64,000 nucleotides of DNA, taken from contig LSRY02000016.1 of the NCBI GenBank assembly GCA_001643675.2, forward strand, positions 744,001 through 808,000, written 5' to 3'. Under the pieces are notes generated by a model, which worked only from the letters and a program-made list of their open reading frames with translations, was not told the DNA's origin and made no database searches. The position numbers and the translations under genes were made by a program. Positions within the stretch are counted from its first letter, which is position 1; the number at the start of each line of letters is the position of its first letter. Positions 12,501 to 23,421 of the stretch are shown here, one piece after another. Source of the stretch: Monocercomonoides exilis. Taxonomy: Eukaryota; Preaxostyla; Oxymonadida; Polymastigidae.

Positions 12501-15500
12501 TGCCTCAGCCCCACATTCACAGATTCACATGGAGCTGATGAGCTGCCACAATGAATTGAATCTGATGCCTCAGGTGCTGTCGATGAAGCAAACACCACAT
12601 AATCCATGAATGGTGCAACTCTCAGCAGAAGATCTTCCTCATCTTCAAATGTCTGCATCGTGCATCCCCATATCGCAAATGTGCGGTTGAATGATGTGCC
12701 GAAGTCGAGGTCGAACTGAGTTTCATTGATCTGTGCGTCGATGTTGGTGCATCTCACATACACATCTCTCCCTCGCAATGCTGTGTTTGCTGAAAAGTCG
12801 ATGTTGCTGAAGCGAAAAGGAAGCGGTGCTTGTGTGCTCGACGAACAATCCAGGAAGATCACACCCCCTCTTCCACTCGACTTCGCAAAGCATTCACTCG
12901 CTTGACAATCTTCCCACGTAACAAACCCACCATCCCCAAGATCAAACAGCACTGCTCCTCCTCTTTCGCTTGAGGATGAGCCACAGCCTTCCAGTGTGGT
13001 GTTGTTCGCTCGCAGTGTTAATCCTGAGATTGTTGTGCCCCTCAGCAGCCCAGGTGTATTTCCGTTCTTCTGCTCCACTCTCGAAAACACACATTCATTC
13101 ACTTCAATGTTTGCTGTCGTGTTGTTGTTTGATTTGTCATGTGCCATTTTTGTACTGCTCATTCCCATTTCTGGATCTTCACTCAGAACTACCTCCACAC
13201 CCAGAGTGCTGCATCCTTCGCATTCCACATCTGACAAGTTGCAGCTGCTCATGTTGATTGTCCCGCTATTCTCCAGGCAGATGATTGGACAACTCGTTGA
13301 AACAGATTGCATGCTCAGCCTTGTGCATAGCAATGTTCCTTCATTCACTGTGATCATCACAAACTCAATCGATCCACTCTCCCCTTCATCCATCCCAAAC
13401 GAGCTCTCTTCCACCTCCAGCACCCCTTCCACACACTGCGTTGCAATCAGTCTCTTGTCTCCATTTCCAAACGAGCAAGGAATAGCAAACACAATCCCCT
13501 GAATCACACATCTCTTTGTGTTCACAATCACAGTTCCTGTATTCCCTCCAACCTCTTTCAAACACCTCACAACACAAGGAAGGCTTCCAGATGCACATCT
13601 CACATCCACTCCACTCACATCCACCTCGCTCCCCACCTCACTCTCACCACTCACAATAATCCTCTTCCCCTCTCCTCCCTCCAATCGGGTGACTGTGTGA
13701 TGAAGCGATCTGCACGGATGCCTCTCAAAGCCACACACCACTGTGTCTGCACCTCCACTCCCAACATACGCTTCTGCTCCAATCTCTTCAAAGAAATACA
13801 CCAATGGGATTGCATTCGCTCTGTCGCTCCCGTCATATCCCATGAACTGCTCTTCTATCCCTTCCTCACCCCTCATCCCATCCATGAATGGCAGTGTGGT
13901 GTTTGTGATGCTGCCTCTCAGCTCAGCCGATTGCACAAACATGTTGCTCCCATATTTCGCCTTGTTTGGCTTGCTTCCTCCATCTCCAAACACTGGATCC
14001 CTCACAGCAAACCTATCTCCTCCTTCCTCCAGTGCAATCATCATCCCTCCTCCATATCCTTCTTCTGCTCCACTTGTTGGCGCTTCACACCTCTTGAATT
14101 GGCATCCCTCAATCACAATATCAGCATCAGCATCAGCATCAGCAGCATTCCCATATTCCACACATTCCACACAAACCCCTCCTCCCATCCTCCCTTCACC
14201 TTCAACACAACACCCATTAAAAACACATCCACTCAGCTTTACCATTGGCTCGCTCTCATCATTCCAAGCTTTTGTTCCTGTCTTCTCAATCACCACCCTC
14301 ACTCCTCCCCCATTTCCTCTCTCACTCACAATCTCACTCAAGTTACACTCACTCATCTCCAGCAACCCTCCATTCATCCATTCCACTCCTGACCCAGACT
14401 CTGCCACACCATTGATGTTGATCCCTGAAATGTTACATCGAGTCATCTTCAACCATCCTCCTCCATTTCCTCCCTTGAATGAAATCACTGATACTCCACA
14501 TTCAAGCCCATTCCCACTCATCTTCACATCCTCAATCTCCACTTCCCCACCTCTCCCTGCCACAAGCCCCACACCCCTTGTCGCTTCCCTCAAGTCAACT
14601 TCGCAACTGCTCACCCTCAGAACTCCTCCAACACACATCATCAGATACTCAATCTCAGAGTGAAGGCTCTTCACATTCATCACTATCTTTTCAATCGAAA
14701 ATGAACTGCCTGAAGCAATCACTCCCTCTTGTGATATATCTGAGCTCACACTCACATCAATGCCAACTTTCAACTCCTCTCCACATCCCATTCTCCATTC
14801 TCCTTCAGGCACTGCCACCTCTTCGCTTAACACAAATGGTGCATGAAGTTGAATAACGCCTGACTCAGCCAATGAAAATCGAAGAGCCAATCCTCGGCTG
14901 ATTGAAGAGCATGGCGCCTCGGCAAATCCACACGCACTGAAGTCTGCTGCCCTGCTTCCCCCAACATGCACTGGCCCTGTGAAATTCTCCCACAGATACA
15001 CAACAAGGGGAAGCACCACATCCCCATATGCTGCTTCTGTCTCCACCCCCTCAATATCATCCAAACACCCCAACTCATCCTCGGTCAAGCTCCAATCAAG
15101 CCAATTTCTCACATCCTCTTCATCAATGTTTCCTGCTGCAATAAACACATTCTTTCCCCATTTCGCCTTGTTTCCTCCAAACATCGGCTGAGTGAGTCTG
15201 AATGCCTCTGCTGATCCTTTCAACTGCACATATATCGCTCCTCCTCTTCCACTCTCCTCACTGCACTCACATCCCTCAAACTTCGATTCACTCACAATCA
15301 TCTTCCTTCCTCCTCCCTCTCCCATTTCAACGTTTGCGCACAGCGCCCCTCCTTTTCCACCCTCGCTGCCTGCAAAACATTCAGCGAATGTGCATCCATC
15401 AATCTCCACGCTGTTTCCATTCCCTATCCTCAGCAGATGGCTTCCTCCATCAGCAGATTTGCTGCACCCACATCTCACAAACTCGCAGCTGCTCACAGAA

Positions 15501-17740
15501 AGCGAAAGATATCCATCTGAATCGGCCACAAGTGCTGCTCCCCCATCACTTCGAGTCACGTCGCTCATGCCTGTCGATGTGATGTTCACCACATCTGACA
15601 GAGTGCCAAAGTGGAACAGAGGAGCAGATGCCAGAGCAACAGAAGAGATGTCGGAGGAGGAAATAGACATTGAGCCAAACAAAACCATGAATAGAGACGA
15701 GCTGAAGATGATGGCCGAGGATGAGCCTGTGATGGTGAGATCTGAGATGGTAAGGGCAGCTGCTTGCTGAGTGAGGATGAACAGTGAAGGCGATGGCGAC
15801 TGGAACGAGTTGTGGACAATGGAGAACGAGGAGGCTGAAAGAGAGCCAAGCGAGATCGAAAACAACGAGACTGAAGCACCACTTGGAAGCATGTTTGTCT
15901 GCACTATGCAGGTGGCTTTGTCGTTCCCATTCATCTCAATCTGCTTTGTTCCAACGTCAACACACGATGAAGGAGAAAACGAGGAGGGAAGGAGAATCAC
16001 TTCCCATTCAGAATTTGCATCTGCCTGCCCAACTGCATATTCAAGTGTCTCACATGCATCTGCCTCAGTAACTCCACATTTATTTTTGTCTGTTCCATCT
16101 GATTTCACAAACTTTTCGTAATAATAAGTGATCCAATCATTCACTGTTTGATTGTCTGCTGTGTTGTTGTTCCAGATTCTCTTTTCTTTTGTTGTCGAGA
16201 AGCAATTACTGAATGGGGATTCAATTACATCTCCACCATAAAAGTGTATATCGTTTCCTCTTCCATTTGCCGCAATGTTTCCATCAAATAAACATAAAAA
16301 AATGAACTTGAAACCGCTTATCCAAGATTTTGATGGAATGAAGGCAATTGCAGCTCCACCATATAATGAAGAAGTCGAAGAAAGAGAGTTCTTTTGAAAT
16401 TTGCAGTTATTGACGCTGATTGTTCTGGGCTTCAAAGATGGTGTGTTTCCAAAAGTGATGGATCCATAAGCATTATTACCATAATTTCCATCAAATTCGC
16501 AATAGCCAAGTTCAATTTCACCTGATGACGGAAATTTGTCGAATCCACCGCAAATTGAAGTTCCAAAATTTCCATTTATTGAACAATTACGAAAGTTACA
16601 TTTTAAAAAATGAACCATTTGATTAACATATGTATTTTGATATTGATGAATGGCTCCACCATTTCCTCCAGCTTGACATCCAATAAAGTCTGTTTCTGTT
16701 ATATTTGCAACTGCAATTGGATGAAAGTATATTGCTCCACCATCGCTTTTTGAAGAACAGTTCTGGAAGAGGCAATTGTGGATTGAAACATTGGCGCTTG
16801 AAATAGAGCAGGAAATGGCCCCACCATTCCCTGCATATTTTGGCAAATCAATCCATTCACACCATTCAAACTCATGATTGCCATCCGGCAAACCAATCCT
16901 TGAACTCACATTTATTGGGTTTTCTTGAGTTCCGTGTTGGGCTTCATTTGGTCTTGGAGTGCGAGAACAGGCACGAAATGAGGAATTGAACAGATTCAGA
17001 GAGTGACGAAGTTCGTTTATTGATGGGATTATCCCTCCATCAATTGCATCACAGACTGCTTCGAATGAGCAACATCTCATTTTTGTCGATAAATGGAACA
17101 ATATGGATTCATCAGGCTTGGATGGCTCAGGCTTTGTTAAGGATGAAATATTCGAGAACGAAGAATGTCCAATGCGCACAGAAATCAGGGAAGGAGATGA
17201 GCAGAAGGGATGCGAGGAAACACAAAACGAGCCAAAATTACTTTGATCAATTTCAAGCATATTTTGGGAAAGCAAAGAAGAAGATTCCGGCAGAGAAGAA
17301 ACAAGGGATGGGAGAGCTTTCTGAGCATCGGAAGAGCACATCGAAATATTGGACAAAAGCATGCACCCAGAAACGCACATTATTGGGCTTTTCGATGCTG
17401 TTTTGCAACATACCACACAACAGCCACGAAGAGCAAGAAATGAATTTTGAGTTAATACAAATTGGGAGCAGCTTGGGGGAAAGGCACAACAAAGCGAGGA
17501 TATTTCCAACGAAGAATTGATTTCTTGGATAATTCCATTGAAGCGTGCACACTTATTATTGTGTTCAAGCTTTCTGTTTTCACTCAACAAATCGGGAAAG
17601 GAATCAAATAAAGAGGATGACATTTTGCTCATTGGAGAACGGGAATCAATGCTCGAATGATTGATTTCACATGGAGGGACAGAACAGCAGCAATATTGGA
17701 GCAGCAAGGCAACTGCAACACAAGGAAAAATCGAGTTCAT
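9545..17740 (-). CDS. Giant beta-helix ectodomain receptor with transmembrane helix and cytoplasmic pseudokinase
   Basis: One uninterrupted 2731-residue frame. Residues 1-20 look like a signal peptide (FPCVAVALLLQYCCC). The ectodomain up to about 2285 is rich in short Asn/Ser/Gly/Cys beta-helix turns (GGAIY, GNGGAI, GCQAGGNGGA), as in polymorphic-membrane-protein/pectin-lyase-like folds. A motif C-G-x4-PC-x-[ST] returns at about residues 554, 935, 1335 and 1728, marking four modules of 380-400 residues. A transmembrane helix lies at about 2290-2315 (WVLIVIVLLVVVLLIILAIA), followed by basic and charged juxtamembrane sequence. Residues about 2470-2710 match a kinase fold: the C-lobe has WKAPEL (APE motif, about 2603) and FSIGMMLWECLTLNIPFGE. 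The catalytic loop reads LTNLSPHIVLF instead of HRDLxxxN, and no DFG or glycine loop is visible, so it is probably catalytically dead. Likely a surface sensor or adhesion receptor. The family is known from oxymonad genomes; the ligand is unknown. No introns are seen. Confidence 0.9.
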   Translation of the reverse strand: MNSIFPCVAVALLLQYCCCSVPPCEINHSSIDSRSPMSKMSSSLFDSFPDLLSENRKLEHNNKCARFNGIIQEINSSLEISSLCCAFPPSCSQFVLTQNSFLALRGCCVVCCKTASKSPIMCVSGCMLLSNISMCSSDAQKALPSLVSSLPESSSLLSQNMLEIDQSNFGSFCVSSHPFCSSPSLISVRIGHSSFSNISSLTKPEPSKPDESILFHLSTKMRCCSFEAVCDAIDGGIIPSINELRHSLNLFNSSFRACSRTPRPNEAQHGTQENPINVSSRIGLPDGNHEFEWCEWIDLPKYAGNGGAISCSISSANVSIHNCLFQNCSSKSDGGAIYFHPIAVANITETDFIGCQAGGNGGAIHQYQNTYVNQMVHFLKCNFRNCSINGNFGTSICGGFDKFPSSGEIELGYCEFDGNYGNNAYGSITFGNTPSLKPRTISVNNCKFQKNSLSSTSSLYGGAAIAFIPSKSWISGFKFIFLCLFDGNIAANGRGNDIHFYGGDVIESPFSNCFSTTKEKRIWNNNTADNQTVNDWITYYYEKFVKSDGTDKNKCGVTEADACETLEYAVGQADANSEWEVILLPSSFSPSSCVDVGTKQIEMNGNDKATCIVQTNMLPSGASVSLFSISLGSLSASSFSIVHNSFQSPSPSLFILTQQAAALTISDLTITGSSSAIIFSSSLFMVLFGSMSISSSDISSVALASAPLFHFGTLSDVVNITSTGMSDVTRSDGGAALVADSDGYLSLSVSSCEFVRCGCSKSADGGSHLLRIGNGNSVEIDGCTFAECFAGSEGGKGGALCANVEMGEGGGRKMIVSESKFEGCECSEESGRGGAIYVQLKGSAEAFRLTQPMFGGNKAKWGKNVFIAAGNIDEEDVRNWLDWSLTEDELGCLDDIEGVETEAAYGDVVLPLVVYLWENFTGPVHVGGSRAADFSACGFAEAPCSSISRGLALRFSLAESGVIQLHAPFVLSEEVAVPEGEWRMGCGEELKVGIDVSVSSDISQEGVIASGSSFSIEKIVMNVKSLHSEIEYLMMCVGGVLRVSSCEVDLREATRGVGLVAGRGGEVEIEDVKMSGNGLECGVSVISFKGGNGGGWLKMTRCNISGININGVAESGSGVEWMNGGLLEMSECNLSEIVSERGNGGGVRVVIEKTGTKAWNDESEPMVKLSGCVFNGCCVEGEGRMGGGVCVECVEYGNAADADADADIVIEGCQFKRCEAPTSGAEEGYGGGMMIALEEGGDRFAVRDPVFGDGGSKPNKAKYGSNMFVQSAELRGSITNTTLPFMDGMRGEEGIEEQFMGYDGSDRANAIPLVYFFEEIGAEAYVGSGGADTVVCGFERHPCRSLHHTVTRLEGGEGKRIIVSGESEVGSEVDVSGVDVRCASGSLPCVVRCLKEVGGNTGTVIVNTKRCVIQGIVFAIPCSFGNGDKRLIATQCVEGVLEVEESSFGMDEGESGSIEFVMITVNEGTLLCTRLSMQSVSTSCPIICLENSGTINMSSCNLSDVECEGCSTLGVEVVLSEDPEMGMSSTKMAHDKSNNNTTANIEVNECVFSRVEQKNGNTPGLLRGTTISGLTLRANNTTLEGCGSSSSERGGAVLFDLGDGGFVTWEDCQASECFAKSSGRGGVIFLDCSSSTQAPLPFRFSNIDFSANTALRGRDVYVRCTNIDAQINETQFDLDFGTSFNRTFAIWGCTMQTFEDEEDLLLRVAPFMDYVVFASSTAPEASDSIHCGSSSAPCESVNVGLRHVISSTYSILFIFGNSLIAGPASARDVAIRSADRVETATVHLDQPANGAEEEGIVVCTLRVEIDLITFAFGAHFSSPHPSLLHVKSGSLVLSRTMFSAQDMLNTPSASNEQTLQLSMVRVAQGSLSILQSRIASMRIALPFLLIREANAVNVSHLDVSEMFFTGNVMELHNASDVHMESVRLENVVANGSCVIVDGCMIVSVEKLACSNTQANGSVFKIHSTNPGSNSNGNWNVSLIDLCISNITSSATDASLFCADQLSGKVHLSNCSLSQSTSQSSNPTVASFKSCSEITVDLCSFMGKQQEPLASIEMDSGAICRWNESLVELSGSIAIIRDTTMGNASQGALGVRGGVVNIEEGKFFDNNPRIEGYPSVRRNVVCEGNGSLSLTSLKGGDGWKDNSSLWILGSGCQLSGLSDNRPSELFIPSLESVKTEQKGEFTTLHFKGLLLLPCNLSFSVIVAVGEEETVDPYSFERDGFISEEAVVADISSAMIEQSSDESEVSVAIQFGRIDSPSSTDRIILKNKSESGSKGDERIVEGGKEGKSSWVLIVIVLLVVVLLIILAIAIVLAVRWRNAKNEAKDLREIVNDTVKKDSKAFEMVTMEMSPEEQWRRAEREAEKKNEERIKKRVYENSLGHSESSEHLLSESGSTEYILGKDSDKIPQWALEKVDEKEEETRKRTPSPSISSTSTTDTSDTDTTFVRGEDLCPTTSSMSNLVDAMACSSPHEKLIVDLRDSMFMLLHGRNEKKEIEIGSLQQREMTASQILFWVANVALHSFEDEEDELPSLTNLSPHIVLFSEHMVICIVMHSDLLSDDDSDSSSISSSTIVTSASDDDRDSLLSLAFEDEDEFQKECLRWKAPELQINMKMGATKESVAFSIGMMLWECLTLNIPFGEFEAEVAGQKIVNGERPNMEMSNSSSLVEVIQSCVSEDVSKRLKLTDLKREFFQRFPKDALIFTISDAIDLDEETEIPNIKQETAVSFEAH

Positions 17741-20700
17741 TTCTCACTCCTGCAAGCAGTTCTATTATGGGAGTTGAATCAAATTTCCCTTTGAATTATT
17801 TTTGAATTCGAAAAGGTTCGTAAAATGAGAAAAACATTGAATTAAAAGAATTCAAGTATAAATGAATGAATATCATTTGGAATTCTCACATTTATTCATC
17901 AAAAACTTGGTTCTTCAAAAATCACCTTTTTTGAAGATAATTTTGATACCATGAAGACTTCACAGCAGATATCTTGTTTCCAAAACAATTTGAAAAAGCC
18001 ATTAACTCCTTTGAAACAATTGTTTCGTAGAGAATAATAATCGATCTAATGCACTATGATTGATATATTGAATCTTGATGATTCATCATCAACGAAAAGG
18101 ATGCAAATTTCTCGAAAACGAAATAGATTAACCTTAAGCTTTCGTATTGTCTCAAGGGATATACGTGGGACTTGTTCAATTCAGGGTTAGCGGCAATTGC
18201 CATTCGGTCGATGATAAGCTGGCATTTTCTGTTAGGTTTCACATTTGCAAATTATGCTCAGTTTGCTCAAAGTTGTGTTTTCTTGAGCGAATGTTCTATC
18301 CGAAAAAACATTTTTAGATATTTTCATTGAGAATCTTTTTCACTCAGGAATAACTGTATTGATCGAGTTGTCTGCCTCTTTTGGTGGGAATGTTGATTCA
18401 TCGAAGACAAGGATATGGATTATTATCTTCTCTTTGCTTTCAGGCAGGAATATAATAATTATCTTCATAGGCTATTTTGCTTCAAGATTTGAATTGAAGA
18501 AGAAAAGAACATTGAAATAACTGTAATTTATCGGTATGGCTCAGAAATTGTGAATTCGTCATTTCCATCAGCAGCACAACATCATTGTGAAGTTCACTTA
18601 ATTTTGCCTTTATTTCACCTCAAATAATCAAAAATGAAGATATTTCCCCCCTCACTAAGGATCATTCATAAAAGAAAATTAATCCCGCTCCAATAGAGCT
18701 CCATTGCAAACAAGAAGTTCTTCTGACAGTGAAAAAAAACTTTGCATTCATCAACGGAATCACATACTCGAAATTTATCTTCTTCAATGAATTGAATTTC
18801 TTTGATGTTTTGTTCATAATGAAAGGAACATTTTTTCATCTGATGTCTGAAACTCCATATTGTTGTGAGATTTCTTCTTCTTTATCGCATAATTCCACTT
18901 GAAGCTCAATATGCAGCTCAAAAAAACTGATGGACAACAATAGAGCCGAACATTCATTGAAGATTGTCTTTTTTGAACATGCAATAATGGTGTTTTCTCT
19001 TTCAATGATTTCTCAATTTCCATTGCACGAAAATAAAACTCTGCATCTATCCCTTCAGAAAAACATTGCTCGATGTGTTGTTAATTGCAATTGCAACTCT
19101 GGGATGATTAATTCAACAATTGCCAAATCCAATATGTTGGAACGAATGAACATGGTTTGCTAAATATAGTTCGAGTGATGTATAAATAACAGCAGAACCC
19201 ACAAGAGAAATCTCATTCGGAGAGATGGCTCTTTTTGAGCAGAAGATGCTGCAATGAGAAGTGAGGCTTTAGTCTCCGAAAAATTAAAAAGAATATTTCA
19301 TAAACTTGAGAAGAGAGGAAGGCGATGAAATTTCAGATGAAACATGAAAATAACAGCGGATTGAGAGTTCAGAAGTCGAAGCTGGAAAAGCTGGATCAGC
19401 AAATACAGTTGCGTCTGTGCTAATTAGGATGCTGTTGGTCAAGAGGAATCAATTCAAGGAAGACAACGATTGAAATGAACAATTCGTTCAATCATAAAGA
19501 TTTTTGATTCAAATCTCATCACCTTTGAGATGCTTCTTCCTCCCTCCCCCAAAAAAATCAAAGGACTACTAATTCTCAAATTGAAAATTCAGATGAAAAG
19601 GATGGGCAATTAATCCATCCGATCAGAACAAGCCAAAAGTGGAAGATGAATCACATGTGTTGTTAAAAAATTTATCTGCCAATATCAGAGCCATTCTAAG
19701 TTGCATTATCCGCACAGCTATCATTTTCATTCCTCTGAGCAGATATTCGTTTTATGATGAAAGAAATCGCTTCTATCCCCATCTTTCTCTGTTTCCAGCA
19801 AATAGATTTGTTATTCAATGTTTTCACTTTCTGGACACTGCTCATCAGCTCAAAAGGAAAGAAATAGATCTAAAACAGAAAATTTTGTTTGTTCTTCACG
19901 AATTGTGTATTTGATGTGTCGAACATAAAATTCGCTAAAGACGAGCAAAGTCCACAGTTTGTTTGCACAAAAGGAAATTTTCGTTTTTCAGATGGTTTCT
20001 TCTTTGAATAATCATTCAGATTATTTTTGAAGGAATTCTCTTTGAAAGAGTTTATTGTATGCCAATTAACTTGAGATATATTTCAAGAGAGCAGCATCTG
20101 AATTCCCTGTGCATTGGAGCTCATCTTTTGCATCACAACTGAGGATGAATGTTTGAATGAAACTGAAAACTCTGAGGAATCACTTAAAACGAATATGTTT
20201 CTCTTATTTGCCAGTTCAAACGAAAAGCCCTTCTTGCGCCACTCTCACAATATTTTTTAACAAATCCGTCTGCCATAATAACACAATACAATTCTTTGGT
20301 AAATTAGTCAAGATGTTGTTGTCTTCATTCACAAAGGAAAACGTTCGTTAAAAAATCATTTGTCGATTTGACTGACTCAAGCCAAGGAAATTAATCAAAC
20401 AAATGAAATGAAAATGCTTCTACAGGAAAAATGAATGAATTAAGATGGCCTTCTTCAGTCAAAGATGAAAAGAGTACACAAAATAACAAGGTGTTATTGT
20501 TCGACTATGCTTGTCGGTATTAATTCTCCGTTTGAAGATAAAATAGAAATCGTGTAAAAGGCAGCAATGAATGAAAAGTCCTTCTTTTCTTTGTTGTTGT
20601 AAAGTGCCAATATGTTCAAAGCTAGCTTCTTCATTCGCTTTCCATTTCCTGATGCTGATAAATGCGCTGCAAAAATAGCACTTTTGCGATGCAATAAGAG

Positions 20701-23421
20701 ATGCAATGGAAATAGAACAAATTTGTGGAAGAAGAATTGATGGTATTCGAATTGAAGTCTCAAAAAAGAGAAGAGGAGGAAGAAGAAGAGGTGAAAAGAA
20801 AATTTCCAGAAATAATTAATCTGATTTTTCTGGATATGATGGGAAATGTTTTATTTCAGGAAATGAAGAATATGACGATGAAGAAAATGAAGAAATTTAT
20901 CCGGAATCTTTGAATGTAATTTTTATATTAGGTATTGATGATCTAAAAAGATGCAATGAGAGATATAAGAATTGAAGAATAAAACGGAAGTGTTGAGTCG
21001 ATTGGAGAAACGAATTAAAAAAGGAAAACAATCTGTTGAAGAATAAAACTGAATTGAGGAATCAATTGAGCTGCTCTTTTGATGATTGAGCAGGTTTGTT
21101 TGATTCTTTGGTGAAGAATTGAGAAATGCGATAAAAACATTTTCTGAATGAAAAGTGGACGGAGAAGTTGAAGAAGGAATGCAAAATGAAGAAGAAGAAA
21201 TCGAAGAGGAAATAATCGCATTTGAAATTATCGTTTGATGGAAATTGTGTCGAAGTGGATGTTCTGAGAGAAAATTAACAGTAAACGATCGGAAACATTC
21301 GCCCTTTCCAGCTATAAAAATGTGATTCTTTTCAAACTATTCCAGAAGAATAGCACAATTCCCATTTTGATCATCTACACCTTGAACAACACCATAAAGA
21401 GATAGTTGCAGGATGTTGGTTTCTGTTTTTGTTTAATATTTTTCTTCAATCATTTCATGAAGCAATTTTTCCTAAAAATCCATCGCAAAAGCTTCCTTTC
21501 GATCGATGACAACATTTTCTTGTGAAAATTGATAAGCCCTGTGAAAGAAGAAATGCATCTTCAAAAAAGTGTCAAAAGCTCTCGGTTGTTGAAGGCTTTG
21601 AAATATTCATCTAATCCATTGAGAAAAGGCTATGTTTTGCGCAGATGATGAAGAAGTGAATTTAGAAATGCACGAGTGGTAATTCTCCCGTTTGGCGGAA
21701 GGTTTGTGGCATTTGTCAATTTTACAAGCAGAACGCGCGAAGACGTGTAAATTATAAAGGAGTGTAATGATGAGATAGAAACTCAAATTAAACTGAATAA
21801 ATGATAATGAATGCAAAGACAAAGCCTGTGAAAGCTAATCCCTTCCATTCATTTCATTTTGCACAAACTCGATGTTTTGCTCAATTCCTCGTAACAAGTG
21901 GCTTTGGCTCTTATTTCTTTGTATTCCTCAAAATAAAACGAGTAAAATGATATATATTTGAAGTTATTTGCAGAAGTTGAAGGAATTATAGATTTACTGG
22001 AAGAAGAATAATGCTCAACAACATATTCGCATTTGTCGCTGAATTATGTGAAAAGGCGAAATAATGCAGCGATATGACAGTTGAAGAGAGTCAGCAGATT
22101 GCTCAAAAAATGTAGCGATTGCAGCAACAAAGGCAGAACTGAATTGATTTGAAGCTGCTGGTTTTGTTTTCGTGAGAAAGAAGTATTTCTTTGTTCTGGT
22201 TGGACTGAAAACTTGAGCTCCAACATCCGTGAAAAATGGAGATGATTAAGCTTTCAAACTTTAATATGAAAAGACTCTTGTTGATGGGGAAAGGAAATAA
22301 GTAAGTTAAAACGGATATACGTTGAAAATATAATTGTTGAAAAAGATGAAGATGAAAATGGCGATGATGCTGGAGAAAATAAAGTGGAAATGACCATTTA
22401 ATTGAATTCAAAAATATGCTTCACTAAAATTCATTCTGAAAAGCTAAGAAGATTTGAAAAAGTATTCAGCAGTTGCAATTTATCCATGTTTCATTCCATG
22501 TTTTCACCTCTTCGATACCGATGAATATCGTCATTTCAACAGATGCTTGCTATGTAGAATAAAAAAGATTATGTGCATAGCCATCGTTTAAAATGAAGTT
22601 TAGTTTTTTCTATTTCTTTTATTTTCTAGTATATTTCTTTGTCTCCTTGTTGCTCTCCATAAGTTTCCAATAATCATGTCATTTTTCAATCTGACGCATA
22701 AATTCAATTTGTTCCTGCTCCCGCATATAATTTCCCGTTAACCTCCTTTTCCATCTCGCAATCAGATAATTTTTCAATTCGCATTTTTTGATCAGATTAT
22801 TTTTAATGGGACATTCACACGAATTTTTGTGGCAAACTCAATAACTCAGTAATTCATTCAGTTGAATTCGAGCCAAAAAAAAACTTATTATAACAAACTG
22901 TTTCACGCTCATTTCACAGAAATTTTTTTGAATATTCTGAAAAAATAAGAACTTTTGATGCAATTCTTTTCCGATCCAAAGGTTCTCATCGGAAGCAAAT
23001 GGGAAATAAAAATTTTTTTCATAAAAATAAAAGAAATAAAAACCATTTATAAAAAAATATTTTTCTTTCATTTGCATTCAATCACCGAATGACGCTATGA
23101 AAAAAATAATGTTGTTGCATATTTTTACAAAAAAGAATCCTTTTTCAAAGAGTTAATTCAAACTTTTTAGATCAAAAAAATAAGAAAAGAAAAAACAAGT
23201 GCAAAAACATAAATCAATTATTCACAAAATAATACAATATCATTAACAATTGTAAAGAATGATAAATGGCCGAAGCATTCTGAAGTTGATTGGATAAAGG
23301 AAAACATTACATAAAACAATTCAAAACAAAAAATACTCTGGAAAAAAATGCAACGGTCATTCTTTATGCAATGCTGCTGAACCGGTCACGCAAAAAATAC
23401 GAATAGCGCTCTCTATAAAAT
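17741..23421. other. Long gene-poor tract with decayed coding-like pieces
   Basis: No intact gene is visible over 5.7 kb. From about 18050 to 22450 the composition is less extreme than true spacer and short peptide-like stretches appear on the plus strand in changing frames with stops, e.g. NELKKENNLLKNKTELRNQL near 21010 (coiled-coil-like), an acidic/Lys-rich piece at 20725-20910 and FDHLHLEQHHKEIVAGC near 21370. On the minus strand 18054-18240 also looks protein-like. I read this as one or more old pseudogenes, family not recognised. 22600-23421 is plain AT-rich spacer downstream of the F-box gene. Confidence 0.4.
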
